The notes below the pieces were generated by a model. It was not told the DNA's origin, searched no databases, and saw only the letters and a program-made list of their open reading frames with translations. Position numbers and translations under genes: made by a program. This document shows, in pieces, positions 1 to 9,844 of a stretch of 64,000 nucleotides of DNA. Position 1 is the stretch's first letter; each line of letters begins with the position of its first letter. Source of the stretch: Sphingomonas sp. PAMC 26621 (lineage in GTDB: Bacteria > Pseudomonadota > Alphaproteobacteria > Sphingomonadales > Sphingomonadaceae); NCBI RefSeq assembly GCF_000251145.1, contig NZ_AIDW01000028.1:1-64000 (forward strand), given 5' to 3'.

Positions 1-71
1 GTCTCGCAGAGAGCTTTGCCCTGCTGTACTGCCCCACCCCCAACCCCTCCCCTGAAGGGGAGGGGCTTGAG
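1..71. repeat. REP-like palindromic repeat, CCCCTCCCC type (right half)
   Basis: The core palindrome is at 44-65, with arms CCCCTCCCC and GGGGAGGGG around TGAA. The preceding bases (1-43) resemble the spacer that precedes the same palindrome near 40.06-40.1 kb, so this is probably the right half of a paired element cut by the window edge. The same core occurs at 14558, 39764, 40091 and 51493. It lies outside genes, downstream of the permease terminator. Confidence 0.7.
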
Positions 72-81
72 ACAGAAACAC

Positions 82-115
82 AAAAAAGGCCGGGGATCGC
101 TCCCCGGCCTTTTTT
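82..115 (-). terminator. Rho-independent terminator of the permease gene
   Basis: A perfect GC-rich stem, GGCCGGGG/CCCCGGCC with loop ATCGCT on the plus strand, is flanked by an A run on one side and a T run on the other. It can therefore act in both directions. It lies about 20 bases past the stop of the leftward amino-acid permease, its likely user. Confidence 0.85.
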
Positions 116-134
116 GTATCCAACGCTGGCTGCC

Positions 135-1697
135 TTACCGCAGGTGCGGAGGGCTTACCGGTTCGCGGTCATCATCGTCGAGGCCCTTGGCAAGCCGCGA
201 ATTGTGCATGCCGTACGCGAAGTACAGAATGATCGCCGCCAGCGTGTACCAAGCGAAGAACACCAGCACGCGAGTCTCGACCGTGAAGATCAACGCGATG
301 CACGCGACGATCCCGAAGGCCGGCACCACCGGGTAGAGCGGCACACGGAAGCCGCGCGGGATCTCAGGGTGCGTCCGCCGCAGCCAGATGACCGATAGGC
401 AGACGATCGCGAAGGCCGCCAACGTCCCCACCGAGGTCATGTCCCCAAGCGTGTTGATGTCGAAGAACGCTGCTGCCACCGCAGTGATTAGGCCGACGAG
501 CAACGTGTTGACCCACGGTGTCTTGAACTTGGCATGGACCGTCGCGAAAACGCGCGGAAGCAAGCCGTCGCGCGCCATCGTGTAGAAGATGCGCGTCTGG
601 CCGTACATCAGCACGAGCACGACCGAGGTGAGGCCAACAATCGCGCCCGCCTTTACCAGCTTGGCGAACCACGCCCACTGCGGGCCAAGCGCATCGACCG
701 CGACCGCAACGGGATCCGGCACGTCGAGCGTCTTGTAGTTAACGATCAACGTCATCACGATCGAGACCAGAATGTAGATCGCGGTGCAGACGAACAGCGA
801 TCCGAGCAGACCGATCGGCATGTCCTTCGCGGGGTTCTTGGCTTCCTGTCCCGCGGTCGAGACCGCCTCGAAGCCGATGTAGGCGAAGAACACGATCGAC
901 GCAGCGCGCAGGATGCCACCCCAGCCGAACTCGCCCTTGTCGCCGCTGGCGGGCGGGATGAAGGGCTGCCAGTTGGACTTGAGCGTGTCGAAGTGTGCGA
1001 TCACGAACGCACCGCAAATGATGATGAAGGCGATGATCACGGTCAGCTTGATCGCGACGATCACGTTGTTGACCTTGGCACTCTCCGACACGCCGATGAT
1101 CAGCAACGCAGTCATCGCCCCGCAGATCAGGAAGGCGGGCAGGTTGAACAGATAGGTCAGCGGCGCGCCGTTGACGATCACCGGGACAAGCTCGCCTCCC
1201 ACTGCATGCTTGACGACATGGCCGGTCGGGCCGGTCAGCTCGACCGGAATGACGAGCCCGAAGTCACCGAGGAGGCTGACCACATAGCCCGCCCAGCCGA
1301 CTGCAACGACCGAGGCGGCGAGACCATATTCGAGCAGCAGCAGCGCGCCCATGATCCACGCTGCGAACTCGCCGATAGTCGTGTAGCTATAGGTATAGGC
1401 CGAGCCAGAGACGGGCAGCGTCGAGGACAATTCGGCATAGCACAATCCGGCGAGCGCGCAGACGAAGCCCGCGATCAAGAACGAGATCAGCACCGCAGGA
1501 CCGGCATGAAGCGCGGCGGCATTGCCGGTCCGGACGAAGATGCCCGCGCCAATGATGCAACCGATGCCGAGGAACACCAGGTTCCATGGGCCGAGCGTGC
1601 GCTTGAGTTGGCTGGTCTGCGTCTCGCGTTGTACTTGCTCCACGGTTTTTCGCAGAAGCATACGGTTGAGAATACCCGTAGTGGGCTGTGTCGCCAT
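135..1697 (-). CDS. APC-superfamily amino acid permease (cationic amino acid transporter type)
   Basis: The 520-residue inner-membrane protein has about twelve hydrophobic segments. After a charged N-terminal tail, TM1 carries GIGCIIGAGIF, the substrate-binding glycine motif of the APC family. The stretch SGSAYTYSYTTIGE, found in CAT/YfnA-type permeases, follows around residues 100-115. By family it should import amino acids by proton symport; the substrate cannot be read from sequence. It is a single-gene unit with its own terminator at 82-115, and the next leftward gene upstream begins after a 90-base gap. The ATG at 1697 gives the usual family length. Confidence 0.92.
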   Translation of the reverse strand: MATQPTTGILNRMLLRKTVEQVQRETQTSQLKRTLGPWNLVFLGIGCIIGAGIFVRTGNAAALHAGPAVLISFLIAGFVCALAGLCYAELSSTLPVSGSAYTYSYTTIGEFAAWIMGALLLLEYGLAASVVAVGWAGYVVSLLGDFGLVIPVELTGPTGHVVKHAVGGELVPVIVNGAPLTYLFNLPAFLICGAMTALLIIGVSESAKVNNVIVAIKLTVIIAFIIICGAFVIAHFDTLKSNWQPFIPPASGDKGEFGWGGILRAASIVFFAYIGFEAVSTAGQEAKNPAKDMPIGLLGSLFVCTAIYILVSIVMTLIVNYKTLDVPDPVAVAVDALGPQWAWFAKLVKAGAIVGLTSVVLVLMYGQTRIFYTMARDGLLPRVFATVHAKFKTPWVNTLLVGLITAVAAAFFDINTLGDMTSVGTLAAFAIVCLSVIWLRRTHPEIPRGFRVPLYPVVPAFGIVACIALIFTVETRVLVFFAWYTLAAIILYFAYGMHNSRLAKGLDDDDREPVSPPHLR

Positions 1698-1787
1698 TCG
1701 AAAAGTCCCCGGGGGGCCGGTCAGCGCCGGCGTAAAAGATGGATCGACCGGAAACCTAACCGCAAATCAGCGACACGCAATCCCCCT

Positions 1788-2165
1788 TTAACGCAGCAGC
1801 ATCGGCCCGAGCGCACAGCCGGCGAAGATGTGGACGTGCAGATGCGGAACTTCCTGCAGCGAATCGGGTCCGGCGTTCGCGAGCAGGCGGTAGCCGCTCG
1901 TCACCAGCCCCGCGTCGCGCGCGACGGTGCCGACCGCGCGGACGAAGCCCGCGATCTCCGCGTCGGTGCCGCGCGCGCTGAAATCGTCCCACGAGACATA
2001 GGCGCCCTTGGGGATCACCAGGATGTGCGTCGGCGCCTGCGGGTTGATGTCGGGAAAGGCGATCGCGAAAGCGTCCTCGTACAGGCGCTTCGCCGGAATC
2101 TCGCCGCGCAGGATCTTGGCGAAGATGTTCTGGTCGTCATAGGGTAGCGTTGCGTCGACGGGCAT
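1788..2165 (-). CDS. HIT (histidine triad) family protein
   Basis: This 125-residue protein is a member of the HIT/HINT nucleotide-binding hydrolases. The triad is seen as H108-x-H110-x-H112 in PHLHVHIF, preceded by the typical N-terminal DDQNIFAKILRGEIP. The family hydrolyses purine nucleoside phosphoramidates and related adenylates. I start it at the ATG at 2165 because GGAG lies just upstream and the next ATG upstream (2207) would add a tail absent from the family. It follows hisE by 10 bases, and so probably belongs to the histidine transcription unit, an arrangement familiar in alphaproteobacteria. Confidence 0.9.
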   Translation of the reverse strand: MPVDATLPYDDQNIFAKILRGEIPAKRLYEDAFAIAFPDINPQAPTHILVIPKGAYVSWDDFSARGTDAEIAGFVRAVGTVARDAGLVTSGYRLLANAGPDSLQEVPHLHVHIFAGCALGPMLLR

Positions 2166-2175
2166 GATGCTCTCC

Positions 2176-2499
2176 TCAAGGATTGGCGCGCGCGGCCTTT
2201 TCGGCAATTCCGGACATGCCTTCGCGGCGCGCGATCTCGGCGCGGACGTCGTCGAGCGAGACGTCGCAATCCGCCAGCAGCACGAGCAGGTGGAACACGA
2301 GGTCGCTCGCCTCGCCGACCAGTGCCGCTCTGTCCTCGGTCAGCGCGGCGATGACGGTCTCGACCGCTTCCTCGCCGACCTTCTGCGCGATCTTCCTGCG
2401 GCCCTTGCCGAACAGGCTGGCGGTATAGGAGGTCGCGGGATCGGCACCCTTGCGGGCAAGGATCGTCGCGGCGAGCGTATCAATGGGGTCTTCGGCCAT
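2176..2499 (-). CDS. hisE: Phosphoribosyl-ATP diphosphatase
   Basis: The 107-residue protein matches HisE, which converts phosphoribosyl-ATP to phosphoribosyl-AMP in step 2 of histidine synthesis. The MazG-like all-alpha core is visible: KIAQKVGEEAVETVIAAL (about 36-53), then the acidic GEASDLVFHLLVLL (about 62-75), which carry the metal-binding Glu and Asp residues. The ATG at 2499 gives the normal length; the open frame runs further upstream but codes nothing family-like there. It lies between a tiny membrane-protein gene and the HIT gene. HisI is not fused here and is not in the window. Confidence 0.95.
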   Translation of the reverse strand: MAEDPIDTLAATILARKGADPATSYTASLFGKGRRKIAQKVGEEAVETVIAALTEDRAALVGEASDLVFHLLVLLADCDVSLDDVRAEIARREGMSGIAEKAARANP

Positions 2500-2531
2500 G
2501 CGGTCCGGGCTGGCGCAGTTGCGCTTTCGCG

Positions 2532-2699
2532 TCAATCCTTGGGCGGGCGCTTGGTGAAGCGTTTGCGCAAAGCGCGGCGGACGACGAACACGCCGAACGC
2601 CGCGAGCACGAACAGCGCGATGTCGGAAAGCGCAGGGCCGGTGCGCGGGGTGGCGACGCCGCTGTGCGGGGTGAAGGTCGCGTTCAGGCCCGATGGCAT
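2532..2699 (-). CDS. Small membrane protein of unknown function in the his block
   Basis: This is a putative 55-residue protein that I do not recognise as a named family. The first 28 residues are polar (MPSGLNATFTPHSG...). A single transmembrane segment follows (SDIALFVLAAFGVFVVRRAL, about 30-49), then a basic tail (RKRFTKRPPKD), which suggests an inner-membrane protein with a cytoplasmic C-terminus. It sits between hisF and hisE on the same strand. No strong ribosome binding site precedes the ATG at 2699, and the frame stays open further upstream, so both the start and the reality of the gene are moderately uncertain. Confidence 0.5.
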   Translation of the reverse strand: MPSGLNATFTPHSGVATPRTGPALSDIALFVLAAFGVFVVRRALRKRFTKRPPKD

Positions 2700-2848
2700 C
2701 GTCACGAGTAAAGCTACAAATGCCGCACCACCCCGGCGGAGGCCGCCGCCCAATAGCGCAGGTTCGTGAAACCAGGGACGCCACCCTGATACCAGCCGCT
2801 TGGCCGTCGGCCCCCGGCCTTCGCCGGGGTGGTTCCGCGACGGAGGCC

Positions 2849-3616
2849 TCACGCCACCGGCCGCCGCACCGGGATACCCGCCGCCGCGAGCGCGGCATGC
2901 GCGTCGGCGATGCTCGCCTCGCCGAAGTGGAAGATCGACGCCGCGAGCACCGCGCTCGCATGCCCTTCGGCAATCCCGGCGACGAGATCGCCAAGCCCGC
3001 CGACCCCACCGCTCGCTACCACCGGCACGCGGACCTGGTCCGCGATCGTGCGGATCAGCGCGAGATCATAGCCACCCCGCGTCCCGTCGCGATCCATCGA
3101 GGTGACGAGCAACTCCCCTGCCCCGAGCTCCGCCAGCCGCAGCGCATGTGCGACCGCGTCGATCCCGGTCGCGCGTCGGCCGCCGTGGGTGAACACCTCC
3201 CACCCGTCCGCGACGCGCCGCGCATCGACCGAGGCGACGACGCACTGGCTGCCGAACCGGTCCGCCATTTCGCCGACCAGCTCGGGCCGCGCGACCGCCG
3301 CGCTGTTGACCGCGACCTTGTCCGCACCCGCGAGCAGCAGCGCGCGCGCATCCTCGACCGAGCGCACCCCGCCGCCGACGGTGAGCGGCATGAAGCACAC
3401 CTCCGCGGTGCGCCGCACGACGTCGAGGATCGTCCCGCGCGCCTCATGGCTCGCGGTGATGTCGAGGAAGCAGAGTTCGTCCGCGCCCGCCGCATCATAG
3501 GCGCGCGCCTGCTCGACCGGGTCGCCCGCATCGCGGAGTTCGACGAAGTTGACGCCCTTGACGACGCGGCCGTTCGCGACGTCGAGGCAGGGGATGACGC
3601 GTGCTCGGACGGTCAT
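2849..3616 (-). CDS. hisF: Imidazole glycerol phosphate synthase, cyclase subunit
   Basis: The 255-residue (beta/alpha)8 barrel forms a complex with HisH and closes the imidazole ring, giving IGP and AICAR. The N-terminus [18 protein letters not shown] carries the catalytic Asp near residue 11. The second catalytic Asp lies in [13 protein letters not shown] (about 125-137), and the phosphate site AVNSAAV is present. The start at 3616 is set by the family N-terminus; the open frame further upstream is a REP element. Its partner hisH is two genes upstream, separated by hisA and a REP-filled gap of about 145 bases. Confidence 0.97.
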   Translation of the reverse strand: MTVRARVIPCLDVANGRVVKGVNFVELRDAGDPVEQARAYDAAGADELCFLDITASHEARGTILDVVRRTAEVCFMPLTVGGGVRSVEDARALLLAGADKVAVNSAAVARPELVGEMADRFGSQCVVASVDARRVADGWEVFTHGGRRATGIDAVAHALRLAELGAGELLVTSMDRDGTRGGYDLALIRTIADQVRVPVVASGGVGGLGDLVAGIAEGHASAVLAASIFHFGEASIADAHAALAAAGIPVRRPVA

Positions 3617-3617
3617 C

Positions 3618-3750
3618 TTCTCCCTCTCCCCGCTGGCGGGGAGAGGGCAAGCGAGCGAAGCGACGCGCGGGAGAGGGGCATACCAGCAGCGCTGCGCTCG
3701 ATACTGCCCCTCTCCCCGGCCCTCTCCCCGCAAGCGGGGAGAGGGAGAAA
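3618..3750. repeat. REP-like paired palindrome, CTCTCCCCGC type
   Basis: This paired element fills the hisA-hisF gap. A left palindrome (CTCTCCCCGC...GCGGGGAGAG) and a mirrored right one are separated by about 60 bases containing a third small dyad. A second copy of the family lies at 20793-20998. In RNA it would form strong hairpins and could change the hisA:hisF ratio, which is inference. Confidence 0.8.
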
Positions 3751-3761
3751 ACCCACCCCCC

Positions 3762-4496
3762 TCACGCCGCCTTCGCCACGGCCAGCGCCGCCGCCAGATC
3801 GAGCCGGCCGTCGTACAACGCCCGTCCCGTGATCACGCCCTCGACCCCATCCCGGTTATGCAGCGCAAGCACATGGATCTCGGCAATCCCCTTGACGCCC
3901 CCGCTCGCGATCACCGGGATCCGCACGTTCCGCGCGAGATCGACCGTCGCCTCGACGTTGCAGCCCTTGAGCATCCCGTCGCGCCCGACGTCGGTGAACA
4001 GCAACGCCGCGACGCCCGCATCCTCGAACCGTCGCGCCATGTCGATCACCTCGACGCTCGAGACATCCGCCCAGCCCTTGGTCGCGACGAACCCGTCGCG
4101 CGCATCGACCGCGACGACGATCCCGCCCGGGAAGTCGCGCGCGGCCTCGCGCACCAGCTCGGGGTTCTCGAGCGCCGCCGTCCCGATCACGACGCGCGAC
4201 ACGCCGAGGTCGAACCAGCGCTCGATCCCCGCCCGGTCGCGGATCCCGCCGCCCAGTTGCACATGCCCCGGAAATTGCGAAACGATCGCGCGCACAGCCT
4301 CGCCATTGACCGATTCCCCCGCGAACGCGCCGTCGAGGTCGACGACGTGGAGATGCTCCGCGCCGGCTTGCGCGAACACCATCGCCTGCGCGGCGGGGTC
4401 GTCGCCATAGACCGTCGCGCGGTCCATATCGCCCTCGGCGAGGCGGACGACCTGGCCGGCCTTGAGGTCGATGGCGGGGAAGACGATCAGGCTCAT
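3762..4496 (-). CDS. hisA: ProFAR isomerase (HisA)
   Basis: The 244-residue (beta/alpha)8 barrel catalyses the Amadori isomerisation of ProFAR to PRFAR, the step before HisHF. The general base Asp lies in [14 protein letters not shown] (about 6-19) and the second Asp in [14 protein letters not shown] (about 125-140). The GGGIRD phosphate motif is present near residue 80. Its ATG overlaps the hisH stop in an ATGA (4493-4496), so the two are probably translationally coupled. Confidence 0.97.
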   Translation of the reverse strand: MSLIVFPAIDLKAGQVVRLAEGDMDRATVYGDDPAAQAMVFAQAGAEHLHVVDLDGAFAGESVNGEAVRAIVSQFPGHVQLGGGIRDRAGIERWFDLGVSRVVIGTAALENPELVREAARDFPGGIVVAVDARDGFVATKGWADVSSVEVIDMARRFEDAGVAALLFTDVGRDGMLKGCNVEATVDLARNVRIPVIASGGVKGIAEIHVLALHNRDGVEGVITGRALYDGRLDLAAALAVAKAA

Positions 4497-5098
4497 GGTT
4501 TCCAGCTCAAGAAGCGGGTGAGAAGGTCGAGCCCATAACGCTGGCTCTTTTCGGGGTGGAATTGCACGCCGAGCATATTGTCACGCCCGATCGCGGCGGT
4601 GACCGGCCCGGCATGGTCGGTCCCCGCGATCACATCCGCCCCGTCATACGCGAAGGAGTGGAGGAAATACGCCTCACCGGGGACGATCAGCGGATGCGCG
4701 ACGCTCGGCACCACGTCGTTCCAGCCCATGTGCGGCACCTTGGCGGCGGGATCGGCGGGCGCGAGATGGCGGACCGTGCCGCGCATCCAGCCAAGCCCGG
4801 CATGAGTCCCGAGTTCCTCCCCGATCTCCGCCATCAACTGCATTCCGACGCAAATCCCGAGGAACGGCACGCCCTCCCCCCGCACGCGCCGTTCGAGCGC
4901 CTCGACCATCCCGTCCACCGCGCGGAGCGCCGCCGCGCATGTGCCGAACGCACCGACGCCCGGCAGGACGATCCGATCGGCCTTTGCCACCGCTGCCGGG
5001 TCGGCGGTGACGAGAATATCCAGCGCCCCTGCCGCCTTCAGCGCATTGGCGACCGAATGAAGGTTGCCCGCGCCATAATCGATCAGCGCGAGCGTCAT
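4493..5098 (-). CDS. hisH: Imidazole glycerol phosphate synthase, glutamine amidotransferase subunit
   Basis: This 201-residue class I glutaminase hydrolyses glutamine and passes ammonia to HisF. The oxyanion motif LPGVGAFG (about 45-52) and the nucleophile Cys83 in LGICVGMQ are present. His and Glu of the triad lie in QFHPEKS near the C-terminus. The start at 5098 is fixed by the family N-terminus MTLALIDYGAGN. It overlaps the YciI-like gene and hisA by four bases each, so the three form a tight translational unit. Confidence 0.97.
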   Translation of the reverse strand: MTLALIDYGAGNLHSVANALKAAGALDILVTADPAAVAKADRIVLPGVGAFGTCAAALRAVDGMVEALERRVRGEGVPFLGICVGMQLMAEIGEELGTHAGLGWMRGTVRHLAPADPAAKVPHMGWNDVVPSVAHPLIVPGEAYFLHSFAYDGADVIAGTDHAGPVTAAIGRDNMLGVQFHPEKSQRYGLDLLTRFLSWKP

Positions 5099-5409
5099 GC
5101 CAGCAACGCCACGATCTCGGGCGCGGCGAAGCTCGCGTTGAACTGGATCACGCGCGTGGTCGCGACCCCGCTCGTAACGAACGGATCGGTCGCGGCGAGC
5201 GCCTCCGCCTCGGCCTTTTGCCCCCGCGCGACGATCACCCCGCCGGTACGCGGGTTTTGCCGTCCGGCGACGAGGAACACACCTTCCGCGAACCCCTTCT
5301 CCAGCCACGCGACGTGATGCGGCATCTGCGCATCGATCGCCTCGACCGATTCGCCATAATCGAGCAGGATCAGGCACAACGGACCGTCGGCGCGAAACCC
5401 GCCCGCCAT
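5095..5409 (-). CDS. YciI-like (YCII) domain protein inside the histidine block
   Basis: This 104-residue stand-alone YCII domain has a ferredoxin-like fold. Family features seen are the start CLILLDYGES, the helix MPHHVAWLEKGFAEG with its conserved His, and the ATDPFVTSGV motif (about 78-87) with the conserved Asp. The biochemical role of most YCII proteins is unknown. It lies one base after the hisB stop and overlaps hisH by four bases, so it is co-expressed with histidine enzymes. A part in that pathway is inferred from position only. Confidence 0.88.
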   Translation of the reverse strand: MAGGFRADGPLCLILLDYGESVEAIDAQMPHHVAWLEKGFAEGVFLVAGRQNPRTGGVIVARGQKAEAEALAATDPFVTSGVATTRVIQFNASFAAPEIVALLA

Positions 5410-5410
5410 C

Positions 5411-5998
5411 TCAGAGCGTTCCCTTGGTGCTGGGAATCGCATCCGCCTTGCGCGGGTCGATCTCGACTGCCTCGCGCAACGCGCGCGCAACGCCCTTGAA
5501 CGCGGCCTCGGCGATGTGATGATTGTTGCTGCCGTACAGCGTCTCGATGTGCAGCGTGACCCCCGCGGTCTGCGCGAACGAATGGAAAAAATGTTCGAAC
5601 ATTTCCGTATCCATCTCGCCCAGGCGCTTCTGCGAGAATGCGGTCTTCCACACGAGATACGGCCGGCCCGAAATGTCGATCGCGACGCGCGTCAGCGTCT
5701 CGTCCATCGGCGACAGCGCGTCGGCATAGCGGCGGATCCCGCGCTTCTCGCCCAGCGCCTTGAGCACCGCCTCGCCGATCGCGAGCCCGGTATCCTCCAC
5801 CGTATGATGTTGATCGATATGAAGATCGCCGACCGTCTTGATATCCATGTCGATCAGCGAATGGCGCGAGAGCTGTTCGAGCATGTGATCGAAGAAGCCG
5901 ACCCCGGTGGAAACGGCGTAGCGACCAGTGCCATCGAGGTTGACGGTGACGTCAATCGAGGTTTCGCTGGTGCGGCGGGAGATCGTGGCGGTGCGCAT
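5411..5998 (-). CDS. hisB: Imidazoleglycerol-phosphate dehydratase
   Basis: The 195-residue monofunctional HisB dehydrates IGP to imidazole acetol phosphate. The manganese-binding His clusters are visible: [13 protein letters not shown] (about 35-47), [10 protein letters not shown] (about 60-69) and the C-terminal [12 protein letters not shown]. There is no HAD phosphatase domain, unlike the bifunctional enterobacterial HisB. The ATG at 5998 is chosen because [13 protein letters not shown] is the normal family N-terminus. It is the first gene of the leftward histidine block and is divergent from sspB; the 71-base gap must hold both promoters. Confidence 0.96.
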   Translation of the reverse strand: MRTATISRRTSETSIDVTVNLDGTGRYAVSTGVGFFDHMLEQLSRHSLIDMDIKTVGDLHIDQHHTVEDTGLAIGEAVLKALGEKRGIRRYADALSPMDETLTRVAIDISGRPYLVWKTAFSQKRLGEMDTEMFEHFFHSFAQTAGVTLHIETLYGSNNHHIAEAAFKGVARALREAVEIDPRKADAIPSTKGTL

Positions 5999-6069
5999 CG
6001 CCTTCCCATAACGGTTCTTTACACCCGTGCAATCTTGACCCGAAAGCAAAGGGCGCTACCCAAGGGCAG

Positions 6070-6552
6070 ATGAGTGATGGTCTTCCCGATAGCCTGATTC
6101 CCTATGACGATATCGTCCAGGAAGCGCTGCGTGCCGTGGTGGGCCGCGTCCTCGGTTCGGTTGCCGAAAGCGGCGGATTGCCGGGCGAGCACCATTTCTA
6201 CATCACCTTCAAGACCCAGGCCCCCGGCGTCGACATTCCGACCCGGCTGATGGAGCGCTTCCCCGACGAGATGACGATCGTCATGCAGAACCGTTATTGG
6301 GATCTGCTGGTCGACGAGACGAAGTTCTCGGTGGGCTTGAGCTTCAACCAGGTGCCGTCGAAGCTGGTGATCCCCTATTCGGCGATCACCGGGTTCAGCG
6401 ATCCCGCGGTCAATTTCGAGCTGCGCTTCCAGGCGGCGGAAGGCCCCGAAGGCCCCGAACCGCACGAGGAAGCCGAGAATGACGGCCCGACCGCAACCCC
6501 GATCGAGGACGGGTCGAACGTCGTCGCGGTGGATTTCAAGCGCAAGAAATAA
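6070..6552 (+). CDS. sspB: SspB-family ClpXP adaptor (alphaproteobacterial type)
   Basis: The 160-residue protein matches the alpha-type SspB that delivers ssrA-tagged proteins to ClpXP. The N-terminal folded domain (about 10-120) includes GEHHFYITFKT and PDEMTIVMQNRYWDL, which form the tag-binding barrel. A flexible acidic linker follows, then a short C-terminal module (VVAVDFKRKK) of the kind that docks on the ClpX zinc domain. It is divergent from hisB. fumC follows after 46 bases, without obvious functional linkage. Confidence 0.93.
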   Translation: MSDGLPDSLIPYDDIVQEALRAVVGRVLGSVAESGGLPGEHHFYITFKTQAPGVDIPTRLMERFPDEMTIVMQNRYWDLLVDETKFSVGLSFNQVPSKLVIPYSAITGFSDPAVNFELRFQAAEGPEGPEPHEEAENDGPTATPIEDGSNVVAVDFKRKK

Positions 6553-6598
6553 GCCCTCCGGTCCCCGCTGATGGGAGCGGGGGCAATGGAGACTGGCG

Positions 6599-7984
<1,386 letters not shown>

Positions 7985-8069
7985 TCGCGCGGTGTTCCGG
8001 CGCAGGCCGGAACCCATTTGGAACCAACGTCGCGCCCGAACGCTACCGCTCCCGACAAAGGAGACTATC

Positions 8070-8291
8070 ATGAGCGTAACGAGCCTCATCGGCGCCGCCA
8101 TCGGCGCAGCCATCGACGGGTCCAGCGGCGACGACAGCAGCATCGACGGTGCGCTTGAGGGTGCAATCGCGGCCAAGGTGATCACCGCGATCATTCCGCT
8201 CGCGCTCACCTTCGCGACCGGCTGGTTCGTCCTGCGCGGCATCGGCAAGCTCAAGGATGGCGTGTTCGGCACGGATGCCGCGCAGCGCTGA
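8070..8291 (+). CDS. Small membrane protein of unknown function
   Basis: This 73-residue protein of unrecognised family is preceded by a good AAAGGAG ribosome binding site at 8057-8063. It has a Gly/Ala-rich N-terminal segment (SLIGAAIGAAIDG), a Ser/Asp-rich stretch (SSGDDSSIDG), then a hydrophobic segment (VITAIIPLALTFATGWFVL, about 36-54), and ends in a polar tail. It is probably a single-pass inner-membrane protein. It precedes gmk by 47 bases on the same strand. Confidence 0.7.
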   Translation: MSVTSLIGAAIGAAIDGSSGDDSSIDGALEGAIAAKVITAIIPLALTFATGWFVLRGIGKLKDGVFGTDAAQR

Positions 8292-8338
8292 ACGTCGGAT
8301 GGGTTGACGCATACCCCGTGCCCGCGCCACTAGCGGGC

Positions 8339-8995
8339 ATGCCCGACCATCGTTCTTCCCAGCCCAAGAGCTTCAAACGCCGCGGACTGATGTTCGTCCT
8401 GTCCTCGCCTTCGGGCGCAGGCAAGTCGACGATCGCCAATCGCCTGCTCAGGGAAGAGCACAACAAGCTCAAGATGTCGGTGTCCTACACGACCCGCCCG
8501 ATGCGAAAAGGCGAAGTCGAAGGCAAGGACTATCATTTCGTCGATAAGGAAACCTTCCGTCACATGGCGGAGGACGACCAGTTCCTCGAATGGGCGCGCG
8601 TGTTCGACGAGCGCTACGGCACCCCGCGCGACACCGTGTTCAAGGATCTCGAGAACGGACAGGACATTCTGTTCGACATCGACTGGCAGGGAGCGCAGCA
8701 ATTGTTCCAGCTCGCGGGCGGCGACGTGGTGCGCGTGTTCATCCTGCCGCCCGGTCTGAAGACGCTGCGCGACCGGCTCGAGAAGCGCGCGACCGATTCG
8801 CAGGAGGTCATCGACCGCCGCATGGACCGCGCGCTCGCCGAGGTGAGCCATTGGGACGGCTATGATTACGTGCTGGTCAACGACGACCTCGATGACTGTT
8901 ACGAGTGCGTCCAGACCATTTTGACCGCGGAACGGCTGAAGCGCTCGCGGCAGCGCGGGATGATCGGGTTTATTCGCCGACTGCCGGAAAAGTAA
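8339..8995 (+). CDS. gmk: Guanylate kinase
   Basis: The 218-residue enzyme phosphorylates GMP to GDP with ATP. The P-loop SSPSGAGKST is at about 22-31. The GMP-binding signature SVSYTTRPMRKGEVEGKDYHF follows at about 50-70, and the IDWQGAQQL strand/helix is present. I prefer the ATG at 8339 over a GTG at 8318, because the shorter form matches the family and the extra codons are not conserved-looking. A REP element follows the stop. Confidence 0.95.
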   Translation: MPDHRSSQPKSFKRRGLMFVLSSPSGAGKSTIANRLLREEHNKLKMSVSYTTRPMRKGEVEGKDYHFVDKETFRHMAEDDQFLEWARVFDERYGTPRDTVFKDLENGQDILFDIDWQGAQQLFQLAGGDVVRVFILPPGLKTLRDRLEKRATDSQEVIDRRMDRALAEVSHWDGYDYVLVNDDLDDCYECVQTILTAERLKRSRQRGMIGFIRRLPEK

Positions 8996-9029
8996 GAACG
9001 GTTTGGGCGAGGGGTATCCTCTCCCCCAT

Positions 9030-9126
9030 CCCGTCATTCCCGCATAGGCGGGAATCCATTAGCACCGTCCGACGTATTCTGCGCCGTCAGCCAGGTATGG
9101 ATCCCCGCCTCCGCGGGGATGACGGG
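9030..9126. repeat. REP-like paired palindrome, CCGTCATTCCCGC type
   Basis: The left arm at 9030-9058 and the right arm at 9098-9126 are both imperfect hairpins, and they mirror each other end to end (CCCGTCATTCCCGC... against ...GGGATGACGGG). It fills the gap between the convergent gmk and ATP12 genes, where it might act as an mRNA 3' stabiliser or terminator. Confidence 0.75.
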
Positions 9127-9151
9127 CAAGGGGGCGGCGTAGCCAGCGGCG

Positions 9152-9844
9152 TCAGCCCCCCAGCAACTCCAGCATCTGCACGCCGCCACCGTAATCGCGC
9201 TGCCGCGCCGCGATCCCGGCCTCGGCGAGCGGATCGCGCCCCCAGCGTTCCGCCTGATACTCCTCGTCGAGCGTCACCGCGTCCCACACCTGTTCCGGAG
9301 TCGCGGCCTGCTCGGCCAGCGCCAGCGCCGCGATCAGCGAGCCCCCGATCGTCACCACCGGCGACAGCGCCGCCAGCGTGAACGCATCGCGTGCCGCAAT
9401 CGCCTCCGCCAGCCGCGCCAGCGTCAGCGGCGGCTGCGCGCGGTGCAAGATTCCCGTCGCGACCTCGATATGCACGTCGTAGCGCGCACGCGCCCAGTCG
9501 AGCAGCGGATCCCATGCCGCCGCCTGTCGCGCGACCAGATCCGCGGGTGAATCTGCGCGGTAACAGAGCAGGTCGCTCTCGCCATACTGCGCGAGCCCCG
9601 CCGCGAAGAGCGCGGGGTCCGCGCCGACCCGGTCGATCGCGGCATTGCCCAGCCCGGTCAGCGGCATCGCGCGCGGGTCGATCTCCGCCCCCTCCTCGAC
9701 CGAACGCCATTCTTCCGCAACGGCTTCCGCCAGTGCCGCGGTCGGCAGCGTCAGCGGCACGCGCCCCGGCGTGCGGAGCGGACGGTCGTCGAGTCGGATC
9801 CCGCGCTCGGCATCGACCGCGACCTCTTTCCAGAACCGCTTCAT
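9152..9844 (-). CDS. ATP12-family F1-ATPase assembly chaperone
   Basis: The 230-residue protein matches the ATP12 family, whose mitochondrial member chaperones the alpha subunit of F1 ATPase; a similar role is inferred in alphaproteobacteria. Family features are the N-terminal RFWKEVAVDAERGIRLDDRPLRTP, then LPTAALAEAVAEEWRS and the conserved DPRAMPLTGLGNAAIDRV. It is the last of three genes joined by 4-base overlaps (HAD phosphatase, membrane protein, ATP12). The neighbourhood with rluC and crcB is common in alphaproteobacteria. Confidence 0.9.
   Translation of the reverse strand: MKRFWKEVAVDAERGIRLDDRPLRTPGRVPLTLPTAALAEAVAEEWRSVEEGAEIDPRAMPLTGLGNAAIDRVGADPALFAAGLAQYGESDLLCYRADSPADLVARQAAAWDPLLDWARARYDVHIEVATGILHRAQPPLTLARLAEAIAARDAFTLAALSPVVTIGGSLIAALALAEQAATPEQVWDAVTLDEEYQAERWGRDPLAEAGIAARQRDYGGGVQMLELLGG

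Noticed and set aside
534..2147. A 537-codon frame on the plus strand opposite the permease and HIT genes
   Set aside because: It spans two real leftward genes and their gap, and has a composition (Arg, Asp, His rich) typical of shadow frames.
7993..8010. Short palindrome TTCCGGCGCAGGCCGGAA after fumC as a terminator
   Set aside because: It has no T run and looks like a remnant half-REP; too short to support a call.
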